Assembly: GCA_046349435.1 (NCBI GenBank)
Contig: JAXMCI010000013.1
Coordinates: 1 to 64,000 of the forward strand
Direction: 5' to 3'
Origin: JAXMCI01 sp046349435
GTDB taxonomy: Bacteria > Pseudomonadota > Alphaproteobacteria > Dongiales > Dongiaceae
Length of the DNA: 64,000 nt
In this document: piece by piece, positions 1 through 12,500 of the stretch
How positions within the stretch are numbered: the first letter of the stretch is position 1
Layout: each line of letters opens with the position of its first letter
Translations under genes and position numbers: made by a program
Notes under the pieces: generated by a model
What the model was told of the DNA's origin: nothing
The model's database searches: none
What the model saw: the letters and a program-made list of their open reading frames with translations, nothing else

Positions 1-459
1 CTCGAGCCGCGGCTGGTGATCGCCGACGAGCCGGTCTCGGCGCTCGACGTCTCGATCCAGGCGCAGATCGTCAACCTGCTGCTCGAGCTCAAGGCGCGGC
101 TCGGCCTCTCCTACCTCTTCATCTCGCACGACCTGTCGGTGGTCGAGCATGTCAGCGACCGCGTCGCGGTGATGTATCTCGGGCGGGTGGTCGAGCTGGC
201 CGACGCCGAGACGCTGTACCGCGCGCCGCGCCACCCCTACACCCGGGCGCTGCTCTCGGCGGTGCCGCAGCCCGACCCGGCCCGCCGCCAGGCCCGCATC
301 GTGCTGGCCGGCGACATGCCGAACCCGGAGGAGCCGCCGCCCGGCTGCCCGTTCCACCCGCGCTGCCCGCAGGCCGAGGCGGCCTGCCGCGAGCGGGCGC
401 CGGAAACCCGGCGGCTCGGGCCCGGCGGCGAGCACCGGGTGGCGTGTCACCTCGCCTGA
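1..459 (+). CDS. Dipeptide/oligopeptide ABC transporter ATPase, C-terminal part (5' end outside window)
   Basis: The reading frame is open from base 1, so the gene starts upstream of the window. The visible part begins at the Walker B/D-loop (LVIADEPVSALD), then has the H-loop (FISHDL) and the C-terminal oligopeptide-transporter extension with its HPRCP cysteine motif and a closing VACHLA. This tail is typical of DppF/OppF-type ATPases, which power import of peptides or similar solutes at the inner membrane. Walker A and the signature motif are missing only because of the window edge. The specificity of the transporter cannot be read from this piece. Confidence 0.93.
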   Translation, partial: LEPRLVIADEPVSALDVSIQAQIVNLLLELKARLGLSYLFISHDLSVVEHVSDRVAVMYLGRVVELADAETLYRAPRHPYTRALLSAVPQPDPARRQARIVLAGDMPNPEEPPPGCPFHPRCPQAEAACRERAPETRRLGPGGEHRVACHLA

Positions 460-543
460 CAGGGGCTACGGCGGCGCTATCCGGCGGGGCCAGAGGGGAC
501 TAAGCTCGGCCCCTCGTCCAGACAGGACCGGTCCCGCCGAGCG

Positions 544-3837
<3,294 letters not shown>

Positions 3838-3854
3838 ACGCCGGCGCGCCGGCG

Positions 3855-6296
3855 CTACATGCGCGGGCGCAGGTTCTCCGGATCGTAGGGCGAGTCGGCC
3901 ACCACCGCGGCGGCGCGCCGCCGGCCGAGGATCGGAATCTCCAGCGCGGCGCCCGGCACCGCCAGCTCGGGCGGCAGGTAGGCGAGCCCGACATTGCGCT
4001 CGAGGTGGTAGGAATAGCTGCCCGAGCTGACCCGCCCGACCAGCCGGCCCTCGTGATGCACCGACTCGTTGCGGATCAGGTCGCCCTCGCCCGGCTCGAC
4101 GATCACCGTGGCGAGCCGCCGGGCCGGGCCGGATTCGGCCTCGCGGGCGAGCGCGGCGCGGCCGATGAACTCGCCCTTGTCGAGCCGCACGAAGCGGTCG
4201 AGACCGCTCTCCAATGCGCTGTACTCGACGTTGATGTCGCGATGGATCGCCCGGTAGGACTTGTCGAGGCGCAGCGATTCGAGCGCGCGCAGCCCGACCA
4301 GCCGCAGGCCCAGCGCCTCGCCGCGGCCGCGGATCTCCTCCAGCAGGTGCAGCTGGTCGGCGATCGGATGGTAGAGCTCCCAGCCGAGCTCGCCCTCGTA
4401 GTTGACCCGCAGCAGCCGCACGTCGGGCGAGAAGCCCATCGGCGCGCTGCGCGCCGAGAACCAGGGGAAGGCCTCGTTCGACAGGTCGGTCTCGACCAGC
4501 GGCTGCAGCAGCTCGCGGGCGCGGGGCCCGACCACCGCGAAGCCGCCGCGCTCCATCGTGGCGTTGCGCAGCCGCACCGTGCCGTCGGCCGGCAGCAGCC
4601 GGCCCAGCACGTCGAGATCGTGCCGCTCCGCCCGCGGCGAGACGATCAGGTAGAAGAGCTCCTCGGCGAGCCGCGCCACGACCATCTCGCAGAGCACGGT
4701 GCCGCGCTTCGTCAGCAGGTGGCAGAGCGCGACGCGCCCGGTCTTCGGCAGGCGGTTGGCGAGGATGCGGTCGAGCCAGGCCGCGGCCCCCGGCCCCTCG
4801 ACCTCGAACTTCGCCATCATGCTCATCTCGACCAGCCCGACGCCGCTGCGCACGGCGCGCGCCTCCTCGCCGGTCCAGGCGGCGCAGCGGGTTCGCCGGA
4901 AGCTGTAATCGTCCTTCGGCTCGACGCCCGCCGGGGCGAACCAGTTCGGCACCTCCCAGCCGTTCAGCACGCCCCACACCGCGCCGGCGCGGGTCAGCCG
5001 GTCGTAGGACGGCGTGGTGCGGGCCGGCCGGGCCAGCGGCCATTCCTGGCCGGGGTAGTGAAGATAGGAATGATTGCCCCAGGCCTCGCGCACCTTGATG
5101 CCGGTCCAGCTCTTCGTGGCATGCGTGCCGAAGCGGCGGGCGTCGAGCTCGGAGAGGTCGATCGAGGGCTCGCCCTCGAGGATCCACTCCGCGAGATGGT
5201 GGCCGATGCCGCCGCCCCAGGTGATGCCGCCCGGCACGCCCTCGGCGAGCCAGAAATTGGTCAGGCCGGGCGCCGGCCCGACCAGCGGCAGGATGTCGGC
5301 GGTCATCTGGAAGGGGCCGCGCACGTTGCGGCGGATGCCGACGCGCTGGAAGACCGGCAGCAGCTCGGACGCCGCCGCCCAGTTCTCCTCGACCGAGGCG
5401 AAGTCCTCGGGCAGCAGGTCGGCGCCGAACCAGGGCGGCACGCCGTCGGCGGCGAAGAGCTGCAGCCGCTCGGCATTCTCGTAGGGGCCGAACATCAGCC
5501 CCTCGCCCTCCTCGCGGATATAGCCGTGGATCGGCTCGACCCGCAGCACCGGCATCTCGGGCCGGCCCTCGGCGCGGCGCTGCCGGATCTCCGGCACCGG
5601 CTCGGTCACCCAGTACTGGTGCACGATGGGAATGGCCGGCAGCTGCAGCCCGACCATCAGCCCGGTCTCCCGCGCGTAGTTGCCGGTCGCGATCACGACA
5701 TGCTCGCAGGTGATGTCGCCGGTCGCGGTGCGCACCCGCCAGAGGCCGCCGGCAACGCGCTCGAAGCCGAGCGCCGGGCTGTTGAGGCGGACCTCGGCGC
5801 CGCGGTCGCGCGCCCCCTTGACCAGCGCCTGGGTGACGTCGGCCGGCGCGACATGGCCGTCGTCGAGATGGTGCAGCCCGCCGATCATCGCCCGGTCGCC
5901 TTCGAGCAGCGGCCAGAGCTCGCGGATCTCGGCCGGGCCGACCAGCCGGGCGCGCACGCCGATCGTCTCGGCGATGTCCATGTAGTGGGCGAACTCGTCC
6001 ATCTGGTCGGCCGAGTGGGCGACGCGCAGCTGGCCGCACTGGTGCAGGCCGATGGCCTGGCCGGTGTCCTGCTCCAGCCCGCGATAGATGTCGACCGTCT
6101 TCTGGATCACCCGGCCGACGCAGTAGCTGTGGCTGTACAGCACCAGCAGCCCGGCGGCGTGCCAGGTCGAGCCGGCGGTCAGCTGGGTGCGCTCCAGCAG
6201 CACCGTGTCGGTGCAGCCCTGGCGGGCCAGCGCGTACAGCACGTTCGCCCCGACGCAGCCCCCGCCGACCACCACCACCCGCGCCTGCGACCGCAT
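3855..6296 (-). CDS. FAD-dependent dimethylglycine/sarcosine dehydrogenase-like enzyme with GcvT (aminomethyltransferase) domain
   Basis: A protein of 813 residues. The N-terminal dinucleotide fold (VVVVGGGCVGANVL, residues 7-20) starts a DAO-type FAD domain of about 375 residues; an FAO_M linker, a GCV_T domain (about 435-700) and a GCV_T C-terminal domain follow. This order is that of dimethylglycine and sarcosine dehydrogenases, which demethylate N-methyl amines and pass the one-carbon unit to tetrahydrofolate. His46 in STWHAAGL matches the histidine that binds FAD covalently in dimethylglycine dehydrogenase. I chose the ATG at 6296 over one at 6317 because GGAGAGGA lies about 6 bases upstream. 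It is a paralogue of the gene at 58295-60733. The exact substrate is not known. Confidence 0.9.
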   Translation of the reverse strand: MRSQARVVVVGGGCVGANVLYALARQGCTDTVLLERTQLTAGSTWHAAGLLVLYSHSYCVGRVIQKTVDIYRGLEQDTGQAIGLHQCGQLRVAHSADQMDEFAHYMDIAETIGVRARLVGPAEIRELWPLLEGDRAMIGGLHHLDDGHVAPADVTQALVKGARDRGAEVRLNSPALGFERVAGGLWRVRTATGDITCEHVVIATGNYARETGLMVGLQLPAIPIVHQYWVTEPVPEIRQRRAEGRPEMPVLRVEPIHGYIREEGEGLMFGPYENAERLQLFAADGVPPWFGADLLPEDFASVEENWAAASELLPVFQRVGIRRNVRGPFQMTADILPLVGPAPGLTNFWLAEGVPGGITWGGGIGHHLAEWILEGEPSIDLSELDARRFGTHATKSWTGIKVREAWGNHSYLHYPGQEWPLARPARTTPSYDRLTRAGAVWGVLNGWEVPNWFAPAGVEPKDDYSFRRTRCAAWTGEEARAVRSGVGLVEMSMMAKFEVEGPGAAAWLDRILANRLPKTGRVALCHLLTKRGTVLCEMVVARLAEELFYLIVSPRAERHDLDVLGRLLPADGTVRLRNATMERGGFAVVGPRARELLQPLVETDLSNEAFPWFSARSAPMGFSPDVRLLRVNYEGELGWELYHPIADQLHLLEEIRGRGEALGLRLVGLRALESLRLDKSYRAIHRDINVEYSALESGLDRFVRLDKGEFIGRAALAREAESGPARRLATVIVEPGEGDLIRNESVHHEGRLVGRVSSGSYSYHLERNVGLAYLPPELAVPGAALEIPILGRRRAAAVVADSPYDPENLRPRM

Positions 6297-6473
6297 GATC
6301 CGTCCTCTCCGCGACATCCGGAACTGCCTGCCTTCTTAACGGGAATCGGCACCCGGCGAAACCCCGCGGGCGGAGCACGATGCCGCGCTGCGCCACGCCG
6401 GATGCCGCGGCGGGACGCGATCGGGACGGCGGCGGCGCCGGGCTGTCGCGCGACCGGCCGGCCGGCCGCGCGT

Positions 6474-8249
6474 TCAGGCGATGCAGCGCAGGAACTTCCG
6501 GCCGTAGCCGGCGATGTCGCTGGCCCGGTCGCCGCCGCCGTTGACGATGGCGCGCGCCTGGATCCAGCCGGCCGGCGCGGTGAAGTCGAAATCGGCCAGC
6601 TTGCGCGTCGTGAACAGGCCCTCGACCATGCCGATCACGGCGATGCGCGCCGAGAGCGCCGGATCGAGCGCCAGGTCGGGGTTGTCCACGAGCTGGTCGC
6701 CGAGGCCGAGCCGCCGCCCCATCCGCCGGTAGTTGTCGATGAGCGTCACCTGGATGACGCCGCGGCCGTAGTAGGAGCGGCCGTCGATCGGCGCATAGTA
6801 GCGCGTGCTGATCTTGCCGCGCCGGAGGAGATCGTCGAGCGCCGCGATCACGCGCGCATCGGTCGATTCCAGGGTCTCGCGCACGGGCTGCATGCGCCCG
6901 GCACTCTCGTGCCAGCAGCTCGCCAGCAGATAGGCCAGCCACTCCCGCCGGGGCTCTCCCGGCCACCCCTCCGTCGCCCAGCTGGCCGTCCAGCAGTCCA
7001 TGAGGGCCTTGATCCCGGCCTGCTGGGACGCGCCCAGCCCTTGTCCGAACTGCTGCCTGAACCGCTCGACGAAGGCCGCCATGTCCGGCTGTGGCACCGC
7101 CGGTACCGGGATGTCCGCGGCGCCGACCAGCTGCCATGTCTCGCCGGCGGCCGCGAGGTCGTAGTTCTCCGGCGCGAGAACCTCCCAGGCGGGAATGGCA
7201 TATTCGTGCACCCCGTCGGGGCTGGTCTTCAAGGCGATGTGCATGCCGACGAAGACGCCCCCGTCCGGAGACGTGCCGACGGGGCTTCCGCTGTCGCCCT
7301 TCACCGTCTGCTCCGCGCCGGCGAAGATCGAGTCGACCAGTGCCGCATGGACGATGTGGTCGACCCCCGTGCCCTCGTAGGCAAGCTCGAAGCCGGAGGC
7401 GGCCTCGACCACCTGACGGAAGTGCACGGGGACCGCGCCGTGCGGCGTGATGACGAACAGATCCTTCGGGATGTCGCTCGCCTGCCGGGCGAAGCCGCCG
7501 AAGACCGGACCGCGCAGCGCCGCCCGGGCGGCCGCAGGATCGGATATTTCGGCGAGCTGCACGTCGCAGCTCACGATGCCGTTGCCGATGCGCCCGACGA
7601 AGTTGTCGGAAGCGCGCGCCAGCACCGCGCCGCCGCCGCCGCGCAGCCTCACGGTCGTCGCGTCGGCCACCTTCCTGTCCCAGTTCGGGTGGCCCAGGAT
7701 GTGACGGCAGCTGACGAGGTAGGCAAGTCCGGGAGCGGGGGGCCGCGCGATGGCGCAGGCGATGACCCCGGCGGCGACGTCGTTGCCGCCGGCCTCCGGG
7801 ACCACCTCGATGGCGCAACTCGCCACATCCAGCCGGACGCCCGTGGGCGGCGCCACCTCGTCGACATCCGTCGGGACCGCGCAGAGGCGCCGCACCGCTC
7901 CGAGCTCGACATAGCAGAGCAGCTCCTGCGGCAGCCGGTCGCCAGGCGGCAGCTCCGCCTGCGGCCGCTTCCGCTCGACCGTGAGCACGACGCAGGGCTC
8001 GTCCTCGATCCGCGCCGTTGCGTCCGGCCCCTGGCGCCGCAGGCGCAACCCCGCGGCGACGGCGCGCAGCGCAGGATAGGCGCGACGCAGCTCCGCGCCC
8101 CTCGTCTCGACGAGCTCCGTCACGAGGCGGCGCTTCATCGGGTCGGGGAGCTGGCTGGCAAACAGGTCGCGCGCGGCTTCGAGATCGGCCTGGCGCGCCG
8201 CCGACCGGTGCCGACGAAAGGCCTCGTCCGCCTGCGCGTGCTGATCCAT
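6474..8249 (-). CDS. Trypsin-like serine protease fused to a GH19-type chitinase/lysozyme domain
   Basis: A protein of 591 residues with two enzymes in one chain. Residues about 120-355 look like a trypsin-fold protease: His183 (CRHILGHPNW), Asp229 (SCDVQLAEI) and Ser320 in VKGDSGSPV are in the right order for a catalytic triad. Residues about 390-591 resemble GH19 chitinase/endolysin domains: Glu448 in WHESAG as general acid, Glu458, then YYGRGVIQVT and NGGG near the end. There is no signal peptide or membrane helix; the first 110 residues are charged and unrecognised. The start is supported by GGAGGGGA before the ATG. The gene lies 44 bp after a lipoprotein gene, so they are probably co-transcribed. 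The fusion and its cell location are unexplained. Confidence 0.85.
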   Translation of the reverse strand: MDQHAQADEAFRRHRSAARQADLEAARDLFASQLPDPMKRRLVTELVETRGAELRRAYPALRAVAAGLRLRRQGPDATARIEDEPCVVLTVERKRPQAELPPGDRLPQELLCYVELGAVRRLCAVPTDVDEVAPPTGVRLDVASCAIEVVPEAGGNDVAAGVIACAIARPPAPGLAYLVSCRHILGHPNWDRKVADATTVRLRGGGGAVLARASDNFVGRIGNGIVSCDVQLAEISDPAAARAALRGPVFGGFARQASDIPKDLFVITPHGAVPVHFRQVVEAASGFELAYEGTGVDHIVHAALVDSIFAGAEQTVKGDSGSPVGTSPDGGVFVGMHIALKTSPDGVHEYAIPAWEVLAPENYDLAAAGETWQLVGAADIPVPAVPQPDMAAFVERFRQQFGQGLGASQQAGIKALMDCWTASWATEGWPGEPRREWLAYLLASCWHESAGRMQPVRETLESTDARVIAALDDLLRRGKISTRYYAPIDGRSYYGRGVIQVTLIDNYRRMGRRLGLGDQLVDNPDLALDPALSARIAVIGMVEGLFTTRKLADFDFTAPAGWIQARAIVNGGGDRASDIAGYGRKFLRCIA

Positions 8250-8293
8250 CGGTCTCCCCTCCGCTGCCGTCAGGACCTCAGGTCCGCGGGACG

Positions 8294-10246
8294 CTAGGGC
8301 TGGAGGATCGATCCCAGCTGGTTTGCCGGATCCTCCAGCGTCGCCTCGAAGTTTCCATCCGCCAGGCCGGTGAGCTCGAGCTTCTCCTGAACCTTGGCGC
8401 GCAATGCCGCGGCGATCATCGCGCGCGTCAGTTGCTCGCCACCGCCCGGCGGCGCAATGGACGTCGGGGTCAGCGTCACGACGACCACGTTGCGAGTCGG
8501 ATCGAGATGCGCGCCCTTGGCCTCCAGCACGACCTGCCCGCTGCCGACGGGCACCAGGACGGGAACCGACTTCTGGTAGAAGCGCTCGGCACGGGCCAGC
8601 GACGCGGCGAGCTGGCAGCGCGTTTCGATCTGCGCCTGGGTCATCGCCAGCAGCTCGTCGGCCTGCGGCTGCGTCAGATGCCCGTCGGCCGCCGCGCCCT
8701 GCCTGCTCTTCTGGTACTCGACGAGCCGATCCCGGGTCCGGGTCCCCCAGGCGTGGTCGACATCGGCGCCGGTCAGGCAGAGCGCGCGCTGCAGCTGCTC
8801 GCGCTGGGCATCGCTGGCGAGGCCGCTGAAGACCGCATCCGTCATCGCCAGGGCTGCCGGCGGCTGCGTCGTCGCATTCGACCCGGTGCCCGGCACCGTG
8901 GTGCCGGGCCTGATTTCGACCTGGCTCGCCCTGGTCCTTCCGGTCTTGTCCTGAACCACCACGAGATAGGTGCCCGGCGGCACCTCGGCCGTCGCCTCGA
9001 TCGTGTAGACCGGGCTCGCAATGCCGCGGCCCCGCACATAGAGCCCCTTCGGCGCGTCAGGCACGTCGACGAAGTAGGGCGACTGGCCCCCCGATACGAC
9101 GAAGGATGCGCCGGGCCCCGCGCCCTTGGTGATCGTGAAGGGCCCCGCCGGGCTCATCGCGAGATCCGCCGCGAAGCTCTGCGGATCCACCGCGCAGGCC
9201 CTCAGCCGCTCTCCCGGATTCGCGGCGGACACCATGGCCAGGATCTCGGACAACCTGCCGCCGACCTCGATCACCTCCGCTGCCGCGTTCTTGAGCTCCT
9301 GCAGGGCGGAGTCGATCTCGGTTCCTGCCTGCTGCACCCCGGTCGCTCCCTGCGGGGCCACGGTGGGCAGCGGCACGGGCGACAGTTGCGCGTAGGCCTG
9401 GCCCAGCCCGGCGATGATGCCGGGGAGCGCCGACAGCGAGGCCTGGTTGTTCATCACCGCCGTGTCCACCTCGGCCGCGATGCGATCCACCGCCGTCGTC
9501 AGCTGGGCGCCGGCATCGTCGATCTGCTTGCGCAGCTGGGCCGCCTTCAGCAGCAGGTCCCGGCCCTGGCCGGCGACCTGCATCGCCTGCTGCGACTGCG
9601 CGCCGATGATGGCGCGCAGCCTCGCAGGCGCTGTCTGCTCCAACCGGCCGACCTCCGCGATCGCCGCATCCAGCCGGCCGAGGGCCGCGCGAAGATCGGC
9701 GGAGAGCGCCTTCAGGCTGGCCAGCTCGTCGGCCGGAAGCCGCAGGGGAAGTACGGCCTCGATCGCGCAATTCGTCGCCGTGAAGCCGGCGATGTAGGCC
9801 GCCTGCGCCGGCTGGTTGTGCAGCCAGGCGGCGGTGCCGAGCGCGCCAGCGCCGGTGAGGCCGAGGATCCCTGCCGCGGCCGCGCTGCCGCCCAGCGTCG
9901 CGGCGCCGAGCGCCGCGGTCCCGAGCGGTATCAGCGCCGCGCCGGTCCAGGTCGTCAGGCGGCCCTGGTTGACGAGCGCTTCCTTGTATTTGAGCTTCGC
10001 CGCCTCGGCATAGCCGATCGCCGCATCGAGGCCGGCATATTTCGCTCTCGCCAGCTCGAGCTGCGCATCCTGCGTGCTGCGGTCCGCCGACGCGCCCGAG
10101 CCGTCCGTGCCGGGCTGATCGAGGCTGATATAGGGATCGGTCACGCCGGCGCAGCCGGCCAGCGCGAGCAGGCCGATGCAGGCGGCCAGGAGGCGACGGC
10201 GGAGCCATGCCGCCCGCGGCGCGTGCGCAGGATTCTCTGCGATCAT
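8294..10246 (-). CDS. Outer-membrane lipoprotein with Gly/Ala-rich hydrophobic segment, helical region and peptidoglycan-binding-like domain
   Basis: A protein of 650 residues. The N-terminus has RRR, a hydrophobic stretch and a lipobox LAGC with Cys32; Ala follows the Cys, which favours sorting to the outer membrane. Residues 101-142 are a long Gly/Ala-rich hydrophobic stretch; 160-345 are rich in heptad-like helices (probable coiled coil); 360-447 look like a beta domain; 478-535 resemble a PG_binding_1 fold (QLQRALCLTG..GTRTRDRLVEYQ). The rest of the C-terminus is unrecognised. AAGGAGGGGGG precedes the ATG. It is the first gene of an operon with the protease-GH19 fusion, which suggests it anchors, places or regulates that enzyme at the cell wall. 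I do not recognise the whole protein as a named family. Confidence 0.8.
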   Translation of the reverse strand: MIAENPAHAPRAAWLRRRLLAACIGLLALAGCAGVTDPYISLDQPGTDGSGASADRSTQDAQLELARAKYAGLDAAIGYAEAAKLKYKEALVNQGRLTTWTGAALIPLGTAALGAATLGGSAAAAGILGLTGAGALGTAAWLHNQPAQAAYIAGFTATNCAIEAVLPLRLPADELASLKALSADLRAALGRLDAAIAEVGRLEQTAPARLRAIIGAQSQQAMQVAGQGRDLLLKAAQLRKQIDDAGAQLTTAVDRIAAEVDTAVMNNQASLSALPGIIAGLGQAYAQLSPVPLPTVAPQGATGVQQAGTEIDSALQELKNAAAEVIEVGGRLSEILAMVSAANPGERLRACAVDPQSFAADLAMSPAGPFTITKGAGPGASFVVSGGQSPYFVDVPDAPKGLYVRGRGIASPVYTIEATAEVPPGTYLVVVQDKTGRTRASQVEIRPGTTVPGTGSNATTQPPAALAMTDAVFSGLASDAQREQLQRALCLTGADVDHAWGTRTRDRLVEYQKSRQGAAADGHLTQPQADELLAMTQAQIETRCQLAASLARAERFYQKSVPVLVPVGSGQVVLEAKGAHLDPTRNVVVVTLTPTSIAPPGGGEQLTRAMIAAALRAKVQEKLELTGLADGNFEATLEDPANQLGSILQP

Positions 10247-10361
10247 CGGCCCCCCTCCTTGCGCACTGTCCCTCGCCCTTCGCGGCTGGCGTCCCCGGGC
10301 CTGGCACTCTCACCGCGGCAGCCGGCACAGGCGTCAAGGATGCGAAGAGCGAATTGCGAAC

Positions 10362-10390
10362 ATTATCGATTTAGAAACGCCGCCCGACAA
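10362..10390 (-). promoter_or_regulatory. Predicted sigma70-type promoter of the lipoprotein/protease operon
   Basis: On the minus strand TTGTCG (10390-10385) and GATAAT (10367-10362) are 17 bp apart, in the most AT-rich part of this neighbourhood, about 115 bp before the lipoprotein start. The gene-free stretch 10247-10588 holds this promoter. I see nothing else convincing in it, and no terminator with a T-tract for the LysR gene that ends at 10589. Confidence 0.5.
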
Positions 10391-10588
10391 CAACAGCGCG
10401 CAGCATTTAAGCCCTGTGAAATACATCCTAACGATGAGCCGAAGACAGGTCAATGCCGTCTCTATGGCGTCCTTGCGCGATGTCGAGCAGATCGCCGGAT
10501 TGTCTTCCGCTCTGCTCCCGCATCTTGCCGCGACAAGATTGCGGCCTGGCGGATTGCCGCCGGCGGCCCGGCTCCTCAGCCCAGCTCC

Positions 10589-11488
10589 TCAGCCCCTCGC
10601 CGGCGCCATGGCCTCGGGCCAGCGATGGCCCTTGATCTCGCGCAGGAACACCGCCATCGCCGGCGAGAAGCGGCGGCCGGCGACGGTGACGAGCGCCACC
10701 TCGCGGACCACCTCGGGCTCGATCAGCGGCCGCATCTGCACGCCGGGAATGATCGGCGAATATTCCGGCATGAAGCACAGCCCCATGCCGGCGGCGATCA
10801 TGCTCTGGATCCAGTCCTCGCGCTCGCTGCGATAGGCGTCGACCAGGGCGACGCCGCTGCGCGTGCAGAGATCGTCGAGATAGTCGTAGTACTCGCAGTT
10901 GATGCGCGACAGATAGCGCTCGCCGTCGAGATCGGCGAAGCGCACCGCGTTTCCCCCGGTCAGGCGATGCCCCGGCGGCAGCACGGCGACGAAGCGCTCG
11001 CGATAGAGCGGCAGCACGTCGAAGCGGCCGTCGATCTTCTCCGGCTGGGCGAGGATGGCGAGATCGTGGCTGCCCTCCAGCAGCTCGGCGAGCAGTCGCG
11101 CCGGCGTGCTCTCGTGCAGCGACAGCTCGATGCCGGGATGGCGCTTGTGGAACTGCGCCAGGAAGCCGACGCAGCGCAGCGGCCCGATGGTGCACATCAC
11201 CCCCAGCCGGAGCGCCGCCTGCTCCAGCTTGAGCAGGCCGCGGGCGGTGCTGCGCGCCGCCTCGGAGCCGGCCAGCACCTGCTCGAAATGCGGCACCATC
11301 ATCTGGCCGAGGTCGGTGAGGTGGGTGAGGCCGCGCTCGCGCCGCAGCAGCTGGCCGCCGAGCTCGTCCTCGAGCTTCTGGATGGCGCGGGTCAGCGCCG
11401 GCTGGGTGACGTTGCAGCGCTCCGCGGCGCGGGTGAAGTTGAGCGTCTCGGCCACCGCCAGGAAATAGCGGATCTGGTGCAGCTCCAT
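10589..11488 (-). CDS. LysR-type transcriptional regulator (copy 1)
   Basis: A protein of 299 residues with an N-terminal winged helix (MELHQIRYF, then FTRAAE and VTQPALTRAIQKLE) and a periplasmic-binding-protein-like effector domain. The ATG at 11488 is chosen because the family motif MEL-x-Q-x-RYF begins there. Its DNA-recognition helix is identical in sequence to that of the LysR at 18331-19248, so both should read the same site. It is divergent from bdhA, with a shared 27-bp site between them. Autoregulation and control of bdhA are likely. The effector is unknown. Confidence 0.93.
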   Translation of the reverse strand: MELHQIRYFLAVAETLNFTRAAERCNVTQPALTRAIQKLEDELGGQLLRRERGLTHLTDLGQMMVPHFEQVLAGSEAARSTARGLLKLEQAALRLGVMCTIGPLRCVGFLAQFHKRHPGIELSLHESTPARLLAELLEGSHDLAILAQPEKIDGRFDVLPLYRERFVAVLPPGHRLTGGNAVRFADLDGERYLSRINCEYYDYLDDLCTRSGVALVDAYRSEREDWIQSMIAAGMGLCFMPEYSPIIPGVQMRPLIEPEVVREVALVTVAGRRFSPAMAVFLREIKGHRWPEAMAPARG

Positions 11489-11516
11489 CGCCGTGCCCCC
11501 GGGATTACCGCCGATC

Positions 11517-11543
11517 ATCGAAATCATAAGAGGCCGGCATTTC
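11517..11543. promoter_or_regulatory. LysR-type site 1: ATCGAAA-N11-CGGCATTTC
   Basis: Both blocks match exactly the sites at 15924, 19326 and 23781 with the same 11-base spacer. This one lies between the divergent LysR (starts 11488) and bdhA (starts 11623). The spacer sequences differ among the four copies, so the shared blocks are not simply recent duplication. Confidence 0.75.
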
Positions 11544-11622
11544 ACCGCCGCCGGCCGCCCCGTCATCCTCGCAGCATACGACAACCGGCCGATGCGGCCG
11601 ATCAACTCGGGATGATCGAAAG

Positions 11623-12474
11623 ATGCGCGACCTGCCCACGACAGCCACCAGCCTCATGCCGGTCCCGGCGACGGTCCCGGCCGCGGCGCAGCCGCTCGCC
11701 GGCCGCACCGCCATCGTCACCGGCTCGACCTCCGGCATCGGGCTGGCGATCGCCCGCAGCCTGGCCGCCGCCGGCGCCAACGTCATGCTGAACGGGCTCG
11801 GCGAGCCCGCGGCGACCGAGTCGCTGCGGGCCGGCCTGGCCGGCGAGCACGGCGTCGAGGTGCGCTACAGCGGCGCCGACATGAGCCGGCCGATGGACAT
11901 CGCCGCCCTGGTCGCCGAGGCCGAGATGATGACCGGACAGGTCGACATCCTGGTCAACAACGCCGGCATCCAGCATGTCGCGCCGCTCGAGGATTTCGCG
12001 CCGGAGAAGTGGAACGCGGTGATCGCCATCGACCTCTCGGCCGCCTTCCACGCCAGCCGCCTGGTCTTCGCCGGCATGAAGCAGCGCCGCTGGGGGCGCA
12101 TCGTCAACGTCGCCTCGGCGCACGGGCTGGTCGCCTCGCCCTTCAAGGCCGCCTACGTCGCCGCCAAGCACGGGCTGGTCGGCCTCACCAAGGTGATGGC
12201 GCTGGAGGGCGCCGAGGCCGGCGTCACGGCCAACGCCGTCTGCCCCGGCTATGTCTGGACGCCGCTGGTCGAGCGGCAGATCGACGAGCAGGCCGCCGCC
12301 CACCGCATCCCGCGCGAGCAGGTGATCCGCGACGTGCTGCTCGCCCAGCAGCCGAGCAAGCGCTTCGCCATGGCCGAGGAGATCGGCGGCCTGGTCGCCT
12401 TCCTCTGCGGCCCGGCCGCCGCCTCGATCACCGGCGCGGCGCTGCCGGTGGATGGCGGCTGGACGGCGCACTGA
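11623..12474 (+). CDS. bdhA: D-3-hydroxybutyrate dehydrogenase (SDR family)
   Basis: A protein of 283 residues with the NAD-binding TGSTSGIG motif, NNAG, the catalytic Ser in NVASAHG and YVAAK as catalytic Tyr/Lys. The region from PGYVWTPLVERQID to the end (LPVDGGWTAH) is characteristic of 3-hydroxybutyrate dehydrogenases, which oxidise 3-hydroxybutyrate to acetoacetate in polyhydroxybutyrate turnover. It is followed 26 bp later by a patatin-like gene, a pairing common in PHB-storing proteobacteria. An ATG at 11656 is also possible; the first ~15 residues are not conserved. The LysR-type site at 11517-11543 lies 80 bp upstream. Confidence 0.9.
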   Translation: MRDLPTTATSLMPVPATVPAAAQPLAGRTAIVTGSTSGIGLAIARSLAAAGANVMLNGLGEPAATESLRAGLAGEHGVEVRYSGADMSRPMDIAALVAEAEMMTGQVDILVNNAGIQHVAPLEDFAPEKWNAVIAIDLSAAFHASRLVFAGMKQRRWGRIVNVASAHGLVASPFKAAYVAAKHGLVGLTKVMALEGAEAGVTANAVCPGYVWTPLVERQIDEQAAAHRIPREQVIRDVLLAQQPSKRFAMAEEIGGLVAFLCGPAAASITGAALPVDGGWTAH

Positions 12475-12500
12475 GCCGGCGGGCACGGGGAGGAAACGCC

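Noticed and set aside
4005..8297. A plus-strand open frame of about 1430 codons opposite the dehydrogenase and the protease gene
   Set aside because: Composition is repetitive (His/Arg/Gly/Ala/Asp) without any domain; the minus-strand genes have clear motifs, ribosome sites and family lengths.
10362..10412. A fifth LysR-type site (ATCGATT ... GCATTT) before the lipoprotein gene
   Set aside because: The first block is only partly matched and the distance between blocks is about 18 bases too long; the other four copies have identical spacing.
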